Shown here piece after piece: positions 47,989 through 59,568 of a DNA stretch of 64,000 bases; the first letter of the stretch is position 1, and every line of letters begins with the position of its first letter. The notes beneath the pieces are model-generated. The model saw nothing but the letters and a program-made list of their open reading frames with translations, did no database searches and was not told where the DNA came from. The DNA lies in NCBI GenBank assembly GCA_011032825.1, contig JAADJZ010000003.1, forward strand, positions 930,001 through 994,000, given 5' to 3'. This DNA is from Massariosphaeria phaeospora (Eukaryota; Ascomycota; Dothideomycetes; Pleosporales). The translations under genes and the position numbers were made by a program.

Positions 47989-50900
47989 ATGACGCGCGCC
48001 GCAACAGCCACAGTACCCAACCCCATCTCGAACTCGCTGATGCTCGACGACACGCGCGGCGGAGAACACGACCGGTCACTGCGACGGACTAGTTCGCATC
48101 GCGCGGACTCGTCCGTCAAGTCTTATTCACCATCACTTGCCCGGCCGTCGGCTAGGTCTCGCGATCACGCCAAGCACACGACGTTTTCCCCAGACGACAA
48201 TGACAACCGGCCTGGTATTGTGCTGAATAGCGCTTGCTCCGACGGCTCTCTTTCCAGCGCGGCCTCGTCGGTCTTCTCTACCACCGCAATGACGCACCCA
48301 GGGCACCACGCATCTCTTCATGCCCTGACTCCTTTGACCAGCACAGACTCGTCTCCACCTGGCAAGCTGCCCAGTCCGCGGCACGCAAAGCCGTCGAGTG
48401 AACCCATGCACGCGACCGCCCGCTCCTCGCACACCGCGCCGTCTAGCGTAATTCTCAACAATGCCGCCGACACCATAACGCCCGTGCACACTCCGCCCGA
48501 CGTCCGCCTGTCGGTGTGGCCGGCTGATGGCAAGCTGGGCGAGTGCCTGGCCTACGATCCGCAGCAGGACTCGAGGCTTGACAAGAAGACGCGCCAGAGC
48601 AGGGCACCGATATATAAACAAATATTGGATAAGGTATACACTCCTCTAGATGTGGTCGTCCTGCGACGCTTAGGCTGACTTGACTTGTGTTGCAGGGCGA
48701 CCCATCTCCTCCACCCGATCCCCGGCTGGCCATTGCTGGCTACACCACCGGCAACTATGCCATCAAGACGGTTGGCACAGCGGCTCCCAAATCGAAATTA
48801 CGGATTGCGCCATATGTCCCGAAGCCGTATTCTTTCGATTCCCGTATATCCTGCGGTCCGGGCCCTGCGACTCAGGTTGTCGTTACTGGATTCGACCCAT
48901 TGACCTCAGAATCTCAAGTCCGCTCCTTTTGTACGACGTATGGCGCAATTGAAGTGGTACGCAACCAGGTGCATCCCGACAACGGAAGTCCTCTAGGCAT
49001 CTGCTTAGTGAGATTTCGCGACACCCCCGCGTCTCGAGGCACGGCTGCTATGAAAGCCTCGACTTCTGCGAAGAGGGCGGAGCGCGAGGGCACGAACCAG
49101 CGCATTGGCCTGGAGACAGTCAAGATTCAGCTTGATCGGGAGGGTAGAAGATGCAGCAGGCTTGTGTCAATAGCTGTAGAACGCAGCCGCAAAGAAGAGG
49201 AGAAACTCAGGGCGACATTAGCCGCAAAGTTTGCCGCCACATCAACTCCTACACCCCTGGGCCTCTACGACTTACCTGCAAATGTGCCGAAAGGACCGTC
49301 TGGGAAAGGTGGCATGCGTCCTCCGGTTCCTATGGCACGAGAAGTCATTTCCAGAAAGGCGCAGCTGTCCTATCTTGTTGAGTCGGAGCCGGTCAAACCA
49401 AAACTAAAACGAAAGCCCTATTTGTTTATCGCGCATCAGTATGTGCCTGTACTGAGCACAACTGTTGAGCATCTCAAGAAGCGCTTGAAAAGTTTCCATT
49501 GGAAATCGGTTCGATGCGACCAAACGGGTTACTACGTTACTTTCGAAGAGTCGAAACGGGGCGAAGACGAGACAGTCAGATGCTACAATGAGTGCCACAT
49601 GGCTGCACTCTTCACCTATGTCATGAACATGGAGTGCAACCAATTCGGCGATCCAGACTATGAGCGGAGTCCAAGTCCAGAACGCCTCATGGCTCGGAAC
49701 AAACAGAAGGCTGAAGAGGACAGAATAGCACAAGAGGAGGCGGAAGATTTGGAGATGGAGAAGAAGGAGAGAGCCGAAACTATGGATCCCGTGCTAGCGG
49801 CCTTGGACACTCTGAAGTTTGAGTTGCAGGAAAAGATAGTAGGTGACATCAAGAGTCGGATAGCTGGGCCCACTTTGCTCGATCTTATGGCACCGGACCG
49901 ACACGCAGCGAAGCGGCGAAAACTCAACATTCCAGATCCTCAAAAGAAGGTGGAGGAAGTCCGTCCGCCTTCTTTGTTCACTTCGGGGCTAGAGACATCC
50001 TCATTAGGCACACCGAATGCTCGTGCTGCTGGCTTTTCTGGACGGCACGGCCGCAAAACGCTTGGCCCTTACGATCATAACCGTGTTCGCAGCAGGAAAC
50101 AGCCTAAGAATTACAACGCATTTGCAGACGAAAGGCGAAGAACAACAGCTCAGAAGCCTCGCGCGGCAAACGAGCTCTACCGGCGAATGGCGGTATTGAT
50201 GGAAGAAGAGTCTGATGAGGAAGGACGAAGTTCATTCACGCGCGATACCGAAGAACAGGAGAGTCGACCGATCAGTCGCGCCCCCTCAACTGATGTCGAT
50301 GAGGAAGAAGAATCTTCTAGAGCTCACCGAGCCAAACGGCGACGTATTGAGGCTGGCTGGGGAGAGGATAGTGATGATGAGATGATGGACGATTCACACG
50401 CTCGTAGTTTGCTGGCTCATTGCATCCACAAGGACCCGGAGAACATGGCCGAGAAAGAGTTGGAGCAAGTTCTTGCTATCCTTCCCCGTTCGTCACCGAT
50501 CTGGAAAAAGGCAGACAAAGCCCTGAAGGGATTCCGGAGGCTTCGGAAGATTGAGCAGGAAGCAGATGCAATCTTTGGGGTGGAAACAATACCAAACGAC
50601 AAACTGGATCCTGCGGTTGTTATCACCCACGATGGTGATGAGGACACAAAGGCCGTGGAGACAATTGAGCTGGAACCCACTAAAACCACCAACAAGAAAA
50701 AGGGCGCTGCAAAACCGAAAAAGAAGACGAAGAAACAGTTGGAAGCAGAAGCCAAGGCCGCAGAGATAGAAACGGTCGTCACAGACACTGGGGAAGACGA
50801 GTCCGTGCCGGTAGAAGAGATCAACCCCGTTGTCGAAGCGCTTACACGCGAAGAAACCCCAGAAGAATCGGAACGAGCCTCAGTCTATTGGGGCGTCTCC

Positions 50901-51943
50901 ATGACCGAGCCGCGACGAACGGTAGAGGACGATCTCAGCGTAGTCATGGACATCGATGGCTGGCAGCATCTGGTCAAAGACAGCGAGGATCTGGACATGC
51001 TCAAGCAGGCACTGCATTCTGTAGCAGCAGCCAGAATTGGGGATGCTCAAGATTGGGCGTGGAAGCAGAAGTCAATCAAGCACCTCAATCGTCCTGGCGA
51101 AGCAGGCGTTTCACGGACCGAGACGAAGATTGAAGGCTACTACGTTCCGAACGCCAGTGGCTCTGCCAGGACCGAAGGCGTAAAGAAGATCCGCGAAGCT
51201 GAGAAGTCCAAGTACCTTCCCCATCGGATCCGTGTACAACAGGAGCGAGAGGAACGCCAACGCCTGGCTCAACACGATGCGAAAACAACAACGGTTGTCG
51301 AAGGCTTCAAATTCCAGACTGGTTCCAAGACTTCATCCACGTCTAACTCGCGTGCCAACCGCGCCAATAATCGTCGCTTGGTGAATGACATCAACACCTC
51401 CAAGAACCTAACTGGTGCTGAAGGGGATGCCATGAGGTTTAACCAGCTCAAGAAACGGAAGAAGCTTGTTAAGTTTGATCGCTCTGCCATTCATAACTGG
51501 GGTCTCTACGCGCAGGAGAGCATTTCCGCCAACGACATGATCATCGAATATGTGGGCGAAAAGGTACGCCAGCGGGTTGCCGATCTCCGGGAGAAGAAAT
51601 ACGACATGCAGGGTGTTGGATCAAGCTATCTTTTCCGCATTGACGAGGATACGGTCATCGACGCGACCAAGATGGGAGGCATCGCTCGCTTCATCAACCA
51701 TAGCTGTACGCCGAATTGTACAGCTAAGATTATCCGGGTTGACGGTACGAAACGCATCGTCATCTATGCTCTGCGGGACATTGGCAAAGGTAAGCTTCAT
51801 CCTTTTTACTCTAAACAACAAATGCTAACATGTCCACAGACGAGGAGCTGACATACGACTACAAATTCGAGCGCGAGATGGACGCGACCGACCGCATACC
51901 CTGTCTTTGTGGTTCCGTGGGTTGCAAGGGCTTCCTTAACTAG
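47989..51943 (+). CDS. SET1: Histone H3 lysine-4 methyltransferase SET1
   Basis: Catalytic subunit of the COMPASS complex, methylating H3K4 in chromatin of active genes. Exons 47989-48633, 48696-51789 and 51840-51943 give 1280 aa. The N-terminal 250 residues are disordered. An RRM-like domain lies at about 272-345 ([30 protein letters not shown]). The SET1 RNA-binding block follows ([26 protein letters not shown]). Acidic and Lys-rich linkers precede the N-SET and SET domains. The SET domain is about 1130-1260 ([45 protein letters not shown]), and the post-SET Cys cluster ([14 protein letters not shown]) is complete. Intron 2, with a CTAAC branch site, splits the SET domain just before DEELTYDY. 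Unspliced reading would remove the catalytic end and the post-SET region. Confidence 0.97.
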
Positions 51944-53166
51944 GCCCCTGGTGTTTCTCACTCAACGCGGCTGTTTGCGCGTGGTCGGTTTGGTCGATGA
52001 ATACCCTAAAACTCGCTAGCTCTATCCTTTTTTTCTTGTTGGCTCGGCTTTTGTTTCAACACCATTTGAAGGGACGTGAACACGTTTTATATAGTTGGCT
52101 TAGCTAACAGGCTTGTCGGCGGGTCCTGCATAGAAATGGCGTTCTTTTCTCTCTCTCTCTCTTCCTCGACGTTTACATTTTCCCCATAGTCGTCGTCATC
52201 ATCATCATTACCATCAGAGGTATCATATCATTTACGTGGGAGCGTGGAGTCACGTATCTTTTCTCAACTTCTTCTTCTCTTCGGGCCTTAAGAAATGACT
52301 GGGTTCCTTGCGTGTTCTGTCCTGGTCGATAGTGCGGTTGATTGATTGGCTGGCTTGGCCCTTTTTGCATCTCGGTTGGGCTCTCGACAATGTCGCAGAT
52401 TCTAGTTACTACTGCTGCTGCTATACTACCATACCTTTTTTTGCTTGGCACATTGGTTCTCTTGGTGATGGCTGCATGGTGCATGGCTGGATGGATGGTT
52501 GGATGGATTACTTTTGATAGTCGAGTTCGTGGTAGCAGTCTGGCTAGATGCGTGCGTGCGTGCGGGTGGGCGGGAGGGCTTGTAGCTGGAAGTGTATACC
52601 TATGCTGTGCATGGCGAGGGGAGGCGGGTTGGGCTGGGCGGAGGGCTGGATTTGCTGTGATTGTAGATACATACCGATTTAGGTATAAAAAGGGAGGGGG
52701 GTTTCAGGTACAGACTAGGATGGTGGGCTACCTAGATGAATGGACATGGATAGATGGGAATTCATTGATTGTAAGCTTACTCTAGAGGACATTTGTGAGA
52801 CAGTGCGTGTGCGTAGTGTGTATGTGGGGTTATCTAAGTTAGGAACTTTGTAGAATCACAATACTTAGATCTTGATTGAGTACTTCCCGGAGGCTAGGAA
52901 CGTGGAAGGGTAACTGCGATAGCTACGTATATGGATGGGCTGGGTTGCGTAGTTAGTAGATAGGTTGAAGACTAGTGTTTTGTAGTAGGAAATAGCACTC
53001 TCGACAGTCGGGCGCCCTGCGGAAGCTAAACAACTAAAATGTTCCAGGCGATGTAAGACTAATCAGATAGATTGCTGGAGGGTTGCTACTGCTGTGCTTT
53101 GCTACGCAATAAGTCTACCTGGGGTGATGAGTAGATTTAGGGGAAAGTACAAAAGCCATAGAGGCG
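51944..53166. other. Intergenic 1.2 kb, simple-sequence rich
   Basis: Downstream of SET1. The interval has CT, TCA, GGAT and GCGT short repeats. Open frames through it reflect repeat composition. No gene supported. Confidence 0.5.
52149..52209. repeat. CT and TCA microsatellites
   Basis: A (CT)7 run at 52149-52162 and a GTC/TCA trinucleotide run at 52191-52209, in the probable 3' flank of SET1. Confidence 0.7.
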
Positions 53167-54325
53167 TTAGAGCAAATAACTCCGACGAGTAGTTTTGGTG
53201 TAGCCCTGTCGTTCCATGTTCCTCAAAACGTCCTGGAGTTCTAATGGCAATGATTTCGCTCCAGTCCAGTTAGTACCATGCCTCCAAGACGACAAGCCGT
53301 TCACGAACCTGCTGCAAAAGACGCTTCGGCTATGGTAGTCTTTTTCGAACTCTGGCTCTGCTTGCATGTTTTCCAGTCCAGTGGGGCTGGGCTGACCGCC
53401 TCTCTTTGGTAGTGGACATTGAGGATCTTGAGCTTGGTGGGGCTTGTCTCGACTCTCCGGCGTCGTCTCCGGATAGATGCGACCCCTGATGAAGAAAGGC
53501 TTTAGGAAATCCTCTTGACAGTATACGAGTTTTTGGGAATAGGTAGATGGTTTACCATCGTCTCTAAAAAGCCCTACAGTACCTAGCATATTGGGTAATG
53601 TCTCGGCAGTGCTTGTAGAGGTAAAGAGCGACGAATTATGTCAGGTGCGTTGGCCACGTCTGCTGAAACTGTCCTACCTCGCCGGACTTCTTCGAGCCCC
53701 AGCAACCGATAAACGTACTACCTTGATAGTCTTTCAAACTGCTCCAAGTCGTCCATCTAAACCGCTCTTTTAGTATCTGCGCCTTCCCATCCATGCCTAT
53801 GCACAACCGCAACCTCGCCACGTCGTCCGGCACGAGCTCCTTCTCAATCTCGACACCCCACATATTCGTATCGAACTCAGCGACCACAAGCCCGCCAGTG
53901 CTCGGCCAAGCTACACTAACCCAGTGTCGTTCCCGCATCGGCGGTAGCGGCTCATCGCTCTCCTCCAACGCCGCTATGTTGGCATACCCATCTCCGAAGT
54001 TCAACAGCAAGTACCGTGCCATAGAGTCCCACCACTTCGCGCCTAGCAGCAGCAGCTTTTCGCAAAATACGTCCTCGGCCTCGCAACTTTCGTGGCGCAG
54101 CATGGGTGGCTGCATCCGGTCCAGGCTGAGGAAATGGAAGTCAGCAGGTGAGGCGTCCTCGAGTATTACTACGCCGCCGCTAGATGGCCAGCCATAGACC
54201 CTGATGGCGAGGGGGTCCCAAGATATTCGGCGGGTGAAGTCTCTCCTGGGGTGGTAGACGAGGTTTGGGGGGCAGCCGAGCGTTTCGCGGGGCGGGGCGG
54301 TTGCGCGGGTGGAACTGGGGTGGTT
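53167..54325 (-). CDS. Uncharacterised fungal protein, 5' end unresolved
   Basis: Function unknown. Two exons are supported: 54325-53678 (from acceptor CTCGCAG) and 53601-53167, joined at phase 0, about 360 aa. The first has a strong coding look: LVYHPRRDFTRRISWDPLAIRVYGWPSSGGVVILEDA, EAEDVFCEKLLLLGAKWWDS, MRERHWVSVAWPSTGGLVVAEFDTNMWG, LRLCIGMDGKAQILKER. I recall similar blocks in unnamed proteins of filamentous ascomycetes, but no function. The in-frame sequence upstream meets a stop with no ATG, so at least one more exon, carrying the start, lies beyond 54360, or the gene is 5'-truncated. The acceptor of the second exon (GCCGAG) is weak. No signal peptide or TM was seen in the part that can be read. 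Confidence 0.6.
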
Positions 54326-54671
54326 CTGCGAGGATGTATGAGAGCAGATTCTTCATCTTGTGAATGCGGTTCGAATGAGGTAAGGTAAAGGAGAAATATA
54401 CGACGAAGTAATCGAGAGTTTTCTGATAGTGGTGGATAGTTTAGAGAAGGGAAGGGCTTTGTGATGGGCAGAAATACTTGCGAATGTGGCACAGATGCCC
54501 ATTCCCGTGTCAGGTAATGTAAGAGTTACATCATTCTCCACCCAGAGTTGATTAGTCAACAGTGTGGCTGAACAGCATTGTTTGCAAATACCTACAGGCC
54601 ATCATGTTCTGTCCAAGCAGCTTCAACCTTCTACTATGTCCCTCTACCTCTTGCAATTGCCTCTGCCGATA
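54326..54671. other. Interval probably holding the missing 5' exon
   Basis: Between the unresolved gene and the SDR gene stop, both minus strand. Candidate ATGs exist (for example within 54470-54515), but no donor gives the phase 0 needed by the exon starting at 54325. Confidence 0.35.
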
Positions 54672-55574
54672 TCAAACAGTCATCTTCATCTTCAACTTGT
54701 CCCCCTCCACAATTTCATCCTTCATACTCTCCAGCTTCTCCGCATCCCAGACAGCACTCACATAGCGCCCAGACAACCACGGCCTCGGCTTGCTCGTCAA
54801 CCACACCGAAAACCCGCCAAACAGCTCCGGCGTGTCCGTCAAGTACTGCTGAATCTCGGCAACGTTCTTTGAGAGCTCGGTGACGACGCCTCCCGGGTGT
54901 ATAGCTATGGCATTGACGCCCTTCGCGCCATACTCGACGTTGACGAAGTCGTTCAAGCGCAGCAGTGCAAACTTCGAGATGTTGTAGGCGCTGGCTCCGG
55001 GCTGGGCTGTATGTGCCCCCACGCTGGACACGTTGATGACGTGCACGGAGGAGGAGTTCTGAGCAGCGGTGCTGGCGAGAAGTGGCAGGAAGGCGTGTTG
55101 TAGAAGGAAACATCCTTTCAGGTTGATGTCCAGCGTTAACCACCACTCTTCTGGATCACACTCGGTGAGTGAGACCCACTCGCTGCTGTAGCCTGCGTTG
55201 TTAACTAGCACGTCGAGACGGCCTTCCTTTGCGGTCACGTCTTCGGCAGTCTTCTTGACGGCGTCGGTGTTGGTGACGTCGAGCGTGTATTTGAGGACAC
55301 GGATGGACGAGTTGATGCTAGCAATAGCAGACTCGACTTCGTCAAGCTGACTGGCTGTGCGAGCACATAGAATGAGGGTTTTGACGTTTGCGTGCGCATA
55401 CTGGAGAGCCGTAGCACGGCCTAGGCCACGGCCTGCGCCTGTGACAAGGACAACCTTGCCGGGCTGCGCAAGAGATTTGGTTTGCGATGCGGAGATGGCG
55501 GGATAGATGTCATGGTGCAGGCTATCCCAGCCTGTGAAGGCGAAGCCAGGGTGAGGTTCAACAGGAGGAGCCAT
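54672..55574 (-). CDS. Short-chain dehydrogenase/reductase
   Basis: NAD(P)-dependent oxidoreductase of the classical SDR family; substrate unknown. Single exon, 300 aa. The cofactor motif TGAGRGLG is at 45-52, NNAG at 125-128, and the catalytic Ser in NVSSVG (183-184), Tyr197 and Lys201 in SAYNISK are present. The residue after the second beta strand (LCARTASQL) carries an Arg, which suggests NADP preference, but this is inference. The extended N-terminus of about 35 residues (HPGFAFTGWDSLHHDIYPAI) is typical of a fungal subgroup. The C-terminus (PRPWLSGRYVSAVWDAEKLESM) is also typical of fungal reductases of unknown role. It is divergent from RAM2. Confidence 0.9.
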   Translation of the reverse strand: MAPPVEPHPGFAFTGWDSLHHDIYPAISASQTKSLAQPGKVVLVTGAGRGLGRATALQYAHANVKTLILCARTASQLDEVESAIASINSSIRVLKYTLDVTNTDAVKKTAEDVTAKEGRLDVLVNNAGYSSEWVSLTECDPEEWWLTLDINLKGCFLLQHAFLPLLASTAAQNSSSVHVINVSSVGAHTAQPGASAYNISKFALLRLNDFVNVEYGAKGVNAIAIHPGGVVTELSKNVAEIQQYLTDTPELFGGFSVWLTSKPRPWLSGRYVSAVWDAEKLESMKDEIVEGDKLKMKMTV

Positions 55575-56457
55575 ATTGTGAGGTATAGATAGGAGTACTA
55601 GAAACGTATCTGTCTGGAATGATTTTAGAACAAATTAATTGAAGATTGATGGAAGCTGTGATAATAAAACTTGGAGGACTCTTGGGCGCCTTTATATCCG
55701 ACTCTGCGGAGGGTCTCTCTACCCGGGCGGGCTGGGTTATTGTCGCGGTCATTAACAAGTTAACTCCGGGGTCTCGTCATTGGAGCTCCACAGCGTATGA
55801 TCCAGCCCAAGTGTACCTTGGTACATGTGCCACATACTGTAGAATCTGGGGAAACACTTTTTGTCGAGCTCTCAGGCGTCCCATGAGGATGGTGCACGGC
55901 CTGGTTTCTTGGTCTGTCTTTGCTTGCTCAGCCGTCCATCCGCCACAGGACGCACTTAGTAAGGCCAAAACGACTCCACTCCATAGCTTGTCAGCACCAT
56001 CTCCTGCTGACCGTGCGCTCAGTCCCACCTCGCTTGACAAAATCTTATAGCCCAGACGCTGTACACGGTGCACCTACAGTAGACCGCGTAGCTCCTTCTC
56101 TTTCGATGCACACTGAACTGACAAGGACTAGCCGTGCGGTGAAGAGACGTCAATCAAGTTCCGGTCCCGAAAGACGGCATGATGAACGGGGTTATCGTGG
56201 CGGTGGCGACAAGTTGGTGTAGGGTGGAGTTAAGACGTTATGTTTTAGGAATTTTACCGAGTCTGTATCAGATAATCTCAGATCTTATCGGAGTGATTAG
56301 CTAAGCTACCCCGCGCCGGGTGCGCCAACCGGAAAGAGCGAGGGAACACCCGCTTTGACTTGGTCTTAGCATTGTTCTGCGCTCGACGGCCGTCTCGTCT
56401 CGCCGCGTTTCTCAGCGTTTCTGTGCCCTGCTGCAGCTCGCCTTCTCTCTCAGCGAC
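55575..56457. other. Intergenic 0.9 kb, SDR / RAM2 divergent promoters
   Basis: No gene seen. The RAM2 side (56370-56457) is C/T-rich leader-like sequence. Confidence 0.5.
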
Positions 56458-57507
56458 ATGGCGCCCAAGTTCTACCACGACGACCCCGTGTGGGCCGACA
56501 TCGACCCTCTTCCGCAGGATGACGGCGGCCTCCACCCGCTGGCGGCCATCAACTACACCGACGAGTACAGCGAAGCAATGGGCTACCTCCGCGCCGTCAT
56601 GGCAAATAACGAGTTTAGCAAGCGCATACTGGAGCTTACAGAACATGTTATCTCTCTGAATCCGGCGCACTACACTGTCTGGTGAGCCGCTCGCCCCGCA
56701 GCGCGTCCTCGAGTTGGATGAGCCATCGCTGACCCTTCTTTCCAGGCTCTACCGCGCGAAAACCCTCTTCGAGATAAACGCCCCCTTGCGCGACGAAATC
56801 GAATGGCTGAACCCTACGGCGCTCAAGCACCTCAAAAACTACCAGATCTGGCACCACCGCCAGACTGTCATCGAGGCCCTCGGCTCTCCCGACGGAGAGG
56901 CCGACTTCATTGATAGTATGCTGGAGCATGATTCCAAGAACTACCATGTGTGGAGCTATCGCCAGTGGCTGGTGAAGCGGTTTGACTTGTTTGAGGGCAA
57001 GGGCGAGCTCGAATGGACCGAGCAGATGGTGGAGCAGGACCTGCGGAATAACTCGGCCTGGAATCATCGCTGGTTCCTAGTGATCGGTGGTCGGGATGGA
57101 AGGGCGCTGGATGAGGAGACTTTTAAGAGGGAGATGGAGTAAGGAGCCACTCTGCGATATCTTGTAATCTATAATGCTAACCATAACACAGTTTCGCCAA
57201 ACGCTTGGTCCGGAAAGCACCGCAAAACCAGAGCTCCTGGAACTACTTGCGCGGCCTTGCCCGCCACGCGAACAGCACGTCTGCGCTCAAGGACTTTGCG
57301 CTCGAGTTCGCTGATCTTAGCCGGCCGGATGAGATCCACTCTAGTCATGCCCTTGATTTGCTAGCGGATATCCTCGCGACCGAGGAAGACCAGAAAGAAG
57401 AAGCGAGGCAGGCGTTGGACCTTTTGGCGACCAGGTATGATCCCATCAGGGCATACTACTGGAATTACAGAAAGGGTCTTCTGGAACAGCCTGGAGCCGT
57501 CGCGTGA
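56458..57507 (+). CDS. RAM2: Protein farnesyl/geranylgeranyltransferase alpha subunit
   Basis: Shared alpha subunit of farnesyltransferase and geranylgeranyltransferase I, which prenylate CaaX proteins such as Ras and Rho in the cytosol. Exons 56458-56681, 56746-57138 and 57192-57507 give 310 aa. It starts with the family-typical FYHDDPVWADIDPLPQDDG. The PPTA helical repeats follow: EHVISLNPAHYTVWLYRAK, LKHLKNYQIWHHRQTVIEAL, LEHDSKNYHVWSYRQWLVKRF, DLRNNSAWNHRWFLV, PQNQSSWNYLRGL. The C-terminal PIRAYYWNYRKGLL is also present. Intron 1 splits the Trp codon of a repeat motif. Length is normal for the family. Confidence 0.94.
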
Positions 57508-57686
57508 GTAGGTGAGGAGGGACGGCTCGGAGGGTGGTAACGTTTCGTATGCATTGATACCCGGTCGGCGTTTTGGGGATCGAGTGGGTAAAGAGTCTTT
57601 GAGTTATTGATCACTCAACTATCTATCAATTAATCTCTCAGTTGATTACGAACAAAGAAAGGTTAAGAAATCTAAGATGGTGACGA

Positions 57687-58886
57687 TCAGAAGCCGAACT
57701 CCTCCCTCCAGCCACTGAGCATGTCGACAGTGACATTGCTGCCCCCGCACAAGACGATCACGACCTTCTCATGCGGCCTTACAGGCCTGCCCAAAGCGCG
57801 CTCCAGCCGTCCATCATAGCACAGTGCCACATTGACTCCACACGCCAGCTCTACCATAATGCGCTCATCATCCGCCAACCGCCAGCAGGCCATAGCCGCC
57901 TCGCCATCCGAGAGAACCACCGGACGCACATTCGGCCGCATCCCGTTCTCGAACGAGCGACCCGTGACCCTCACGGCACCCAACGACGTAGCCTGCGACG
58001 TGATCCCCGGCAGCGTAACCAGCTCCCCGGCCTGTACACTTGCATTCAGCGAGGCAGCGCCCTCTGTCTCCACAGCTAGCACAGTCGTCTCCTCCACGCT
58101 CAGCGCGTCCAGCCCCTGACACACGCCATTCAACAGGCCGCCACCTCCAACAGAACACACCACAACATCGATCTTGCCATCGCCGGGCATCTGCTCCACC
58201 ATCTCGCGCACCATGGTGCTGTTGCCCGCCCAGATATCCGGGTGGTCGAACGGCGGCGCGTAGATGCCTGCTTTGCCCGCCTGCGGCATCACTTCAGTGC
58301 GCAGGTACGCGTCGGCGTCTTGCCACGTGGCGCCGTGCTGCACCACGGCGTGGGCGCCCGCGGCGCGCAGCTTGTTGATCATGAGCGGCTTGGTTGAGAG
58401 CGGGACGACCACGGTGCAGGGCAGGGACAGCGTGAGCGAGGCGTGCACGGCGGCGAGGCCGGCGTTGCCGCCGGACGAGGAGAAGATGTGGGGTTGGGGC
58501 GCATTGGGGAGCGAGGGCAGCTCTTCGAGGCGGCGGAGCAGGTAGTTGCCTATGCCTCTGTGGGGAAGGGTCAATACGTGGTGGTATGGGATGGGCTGGG
58601 ATGGGCTGGGCTTACCGAGACTTGAACGAGCCGGACGGCTGCAGGTTCTCGAGCTTGAGGAAGATTCTGCTTCTGCGATTTAGAATTACTTATACTGGGA
58701 CAAAGACTCGACACGCAATGACATGTGATGTGATGTGATGTGTGATGCGAAAAAAGAAGACGTTGACAAGGAAGTGTGACCGTACCATCCCGCTGCCTTG
58801 GACAGCGCATACGACTCCCTCAACGGCGTCTCCACCCACGGCTTCGACTGCTCCCGCGACGACTGCAGCGAATCTTTGACCGTCAT
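57687..58886 (-). CDS. CHA1: PLP-dependent L-serine/L-threonine dehydratase
   Basis: Deaminates L-serine to pyruvate and L-threonine to 2-oxobutyrate (catabolic type, no C-terminal ACT regulatory domain). Exons 58886-58786, 58669-58616 and 58557-57687 give 341 aa. The N-terminal PWVETPLRESYALSKAAG is typical. The PLP Lys is residue 50 in PSGSFKSRGIGNYL. The phosphate-binding SSGGNAGLA and CSVGGGGLLNGVCQGL loops are present. The C-terminus VVIVLCGGSNVTVDMLSGW is characteristic. Intron 1 acceptor was set at GCAGAAG because that gives GCRIFLKLENL, the family sequence. Convergent with RAM2. It is the first of three minus-strand catabolic genes. The gene name follows yeast CHA1 by function. Confidence 0.88.
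58591..58610. repeat. Tandem 10-mer in dehydratase intron 2
   Basis: Two perfect copies of ATGGGCTGGG just before the donor (as read on +), inside the 58-nt intron 58615-58558. Confidence 0.7.
58724..58747. repeat. (TGATG)n pentanucleotide in dehydratase intron 1
   Basis: Three perfect TGATG units at 58726-58740 with imperfect copies on either side, within the 116-nt intron 58785-58670, one of the longest introns in the window. Confidence 0.7.
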
Positions 58887-59568
58887 CTTCTCTGTATCTA
58901 TTTCTTGCTCGACTTGACTCGATACAACCACTTCAGTAGAGTAGAGAGGACAAAAGCGAAATCCTTAAGCGTCCAATATTGCAATATCAAAGCAGGACGG
59001 AATTCCAACAGGTCCAGATGATGTGAGACTCGAAAGGACAGTTGTGGGAAAGAAGAAAAGAAGCCAGTCCCGATTATATACGCGTTTCCGCCCGCGCCCC
59101 CAGACGCAGAGGGGTACGTAGTATTGATTACCCTATAATCCGAAGCTATTACCCTACAGATACGATACCCGTGGACCACCAGACTTGCGCGATAAAGAAC
59201 TGTGGTTGCGATCCCGGCCTTGCTCTACTCGGCTATTGACGGACGGGATGGGGCTAGTCCGGTTTAGGTAGTGGATTCGAGTAGGGGCTTGGCTGCGCCC
59301 TATGGCTGATGGCTGGTGAGTGCAGGTGGCATGCAGGTCCACGGGTTGGAATAGGCGGATGGAGTGACTGGTTGCGGTATGGGCGGGCGATAGGTAATAA
59401 GTCGGGTGAGTTTGGGCAAGAAGCGGATGTGGTTACCAGAGGACTGGGAATCTGATGAGAAAATTCGTCATTCGTGCATAGGGCGCCGCCCGAGACTTCC
59501 CAGGTTGTTTGGGAGCCCATCAGAGAACAAGCTCCACATCTATCCGCGCGAGATGCCATTGTCCCAGT
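58887..59568. other. Intergenic 0.7 kb
   Basis: Dehydratase promoter and LDH 3' flank. Frames of up to 100 codons here are Pro/Ser-rich and overlap one another; no gene supported. Confidence 0.45.
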
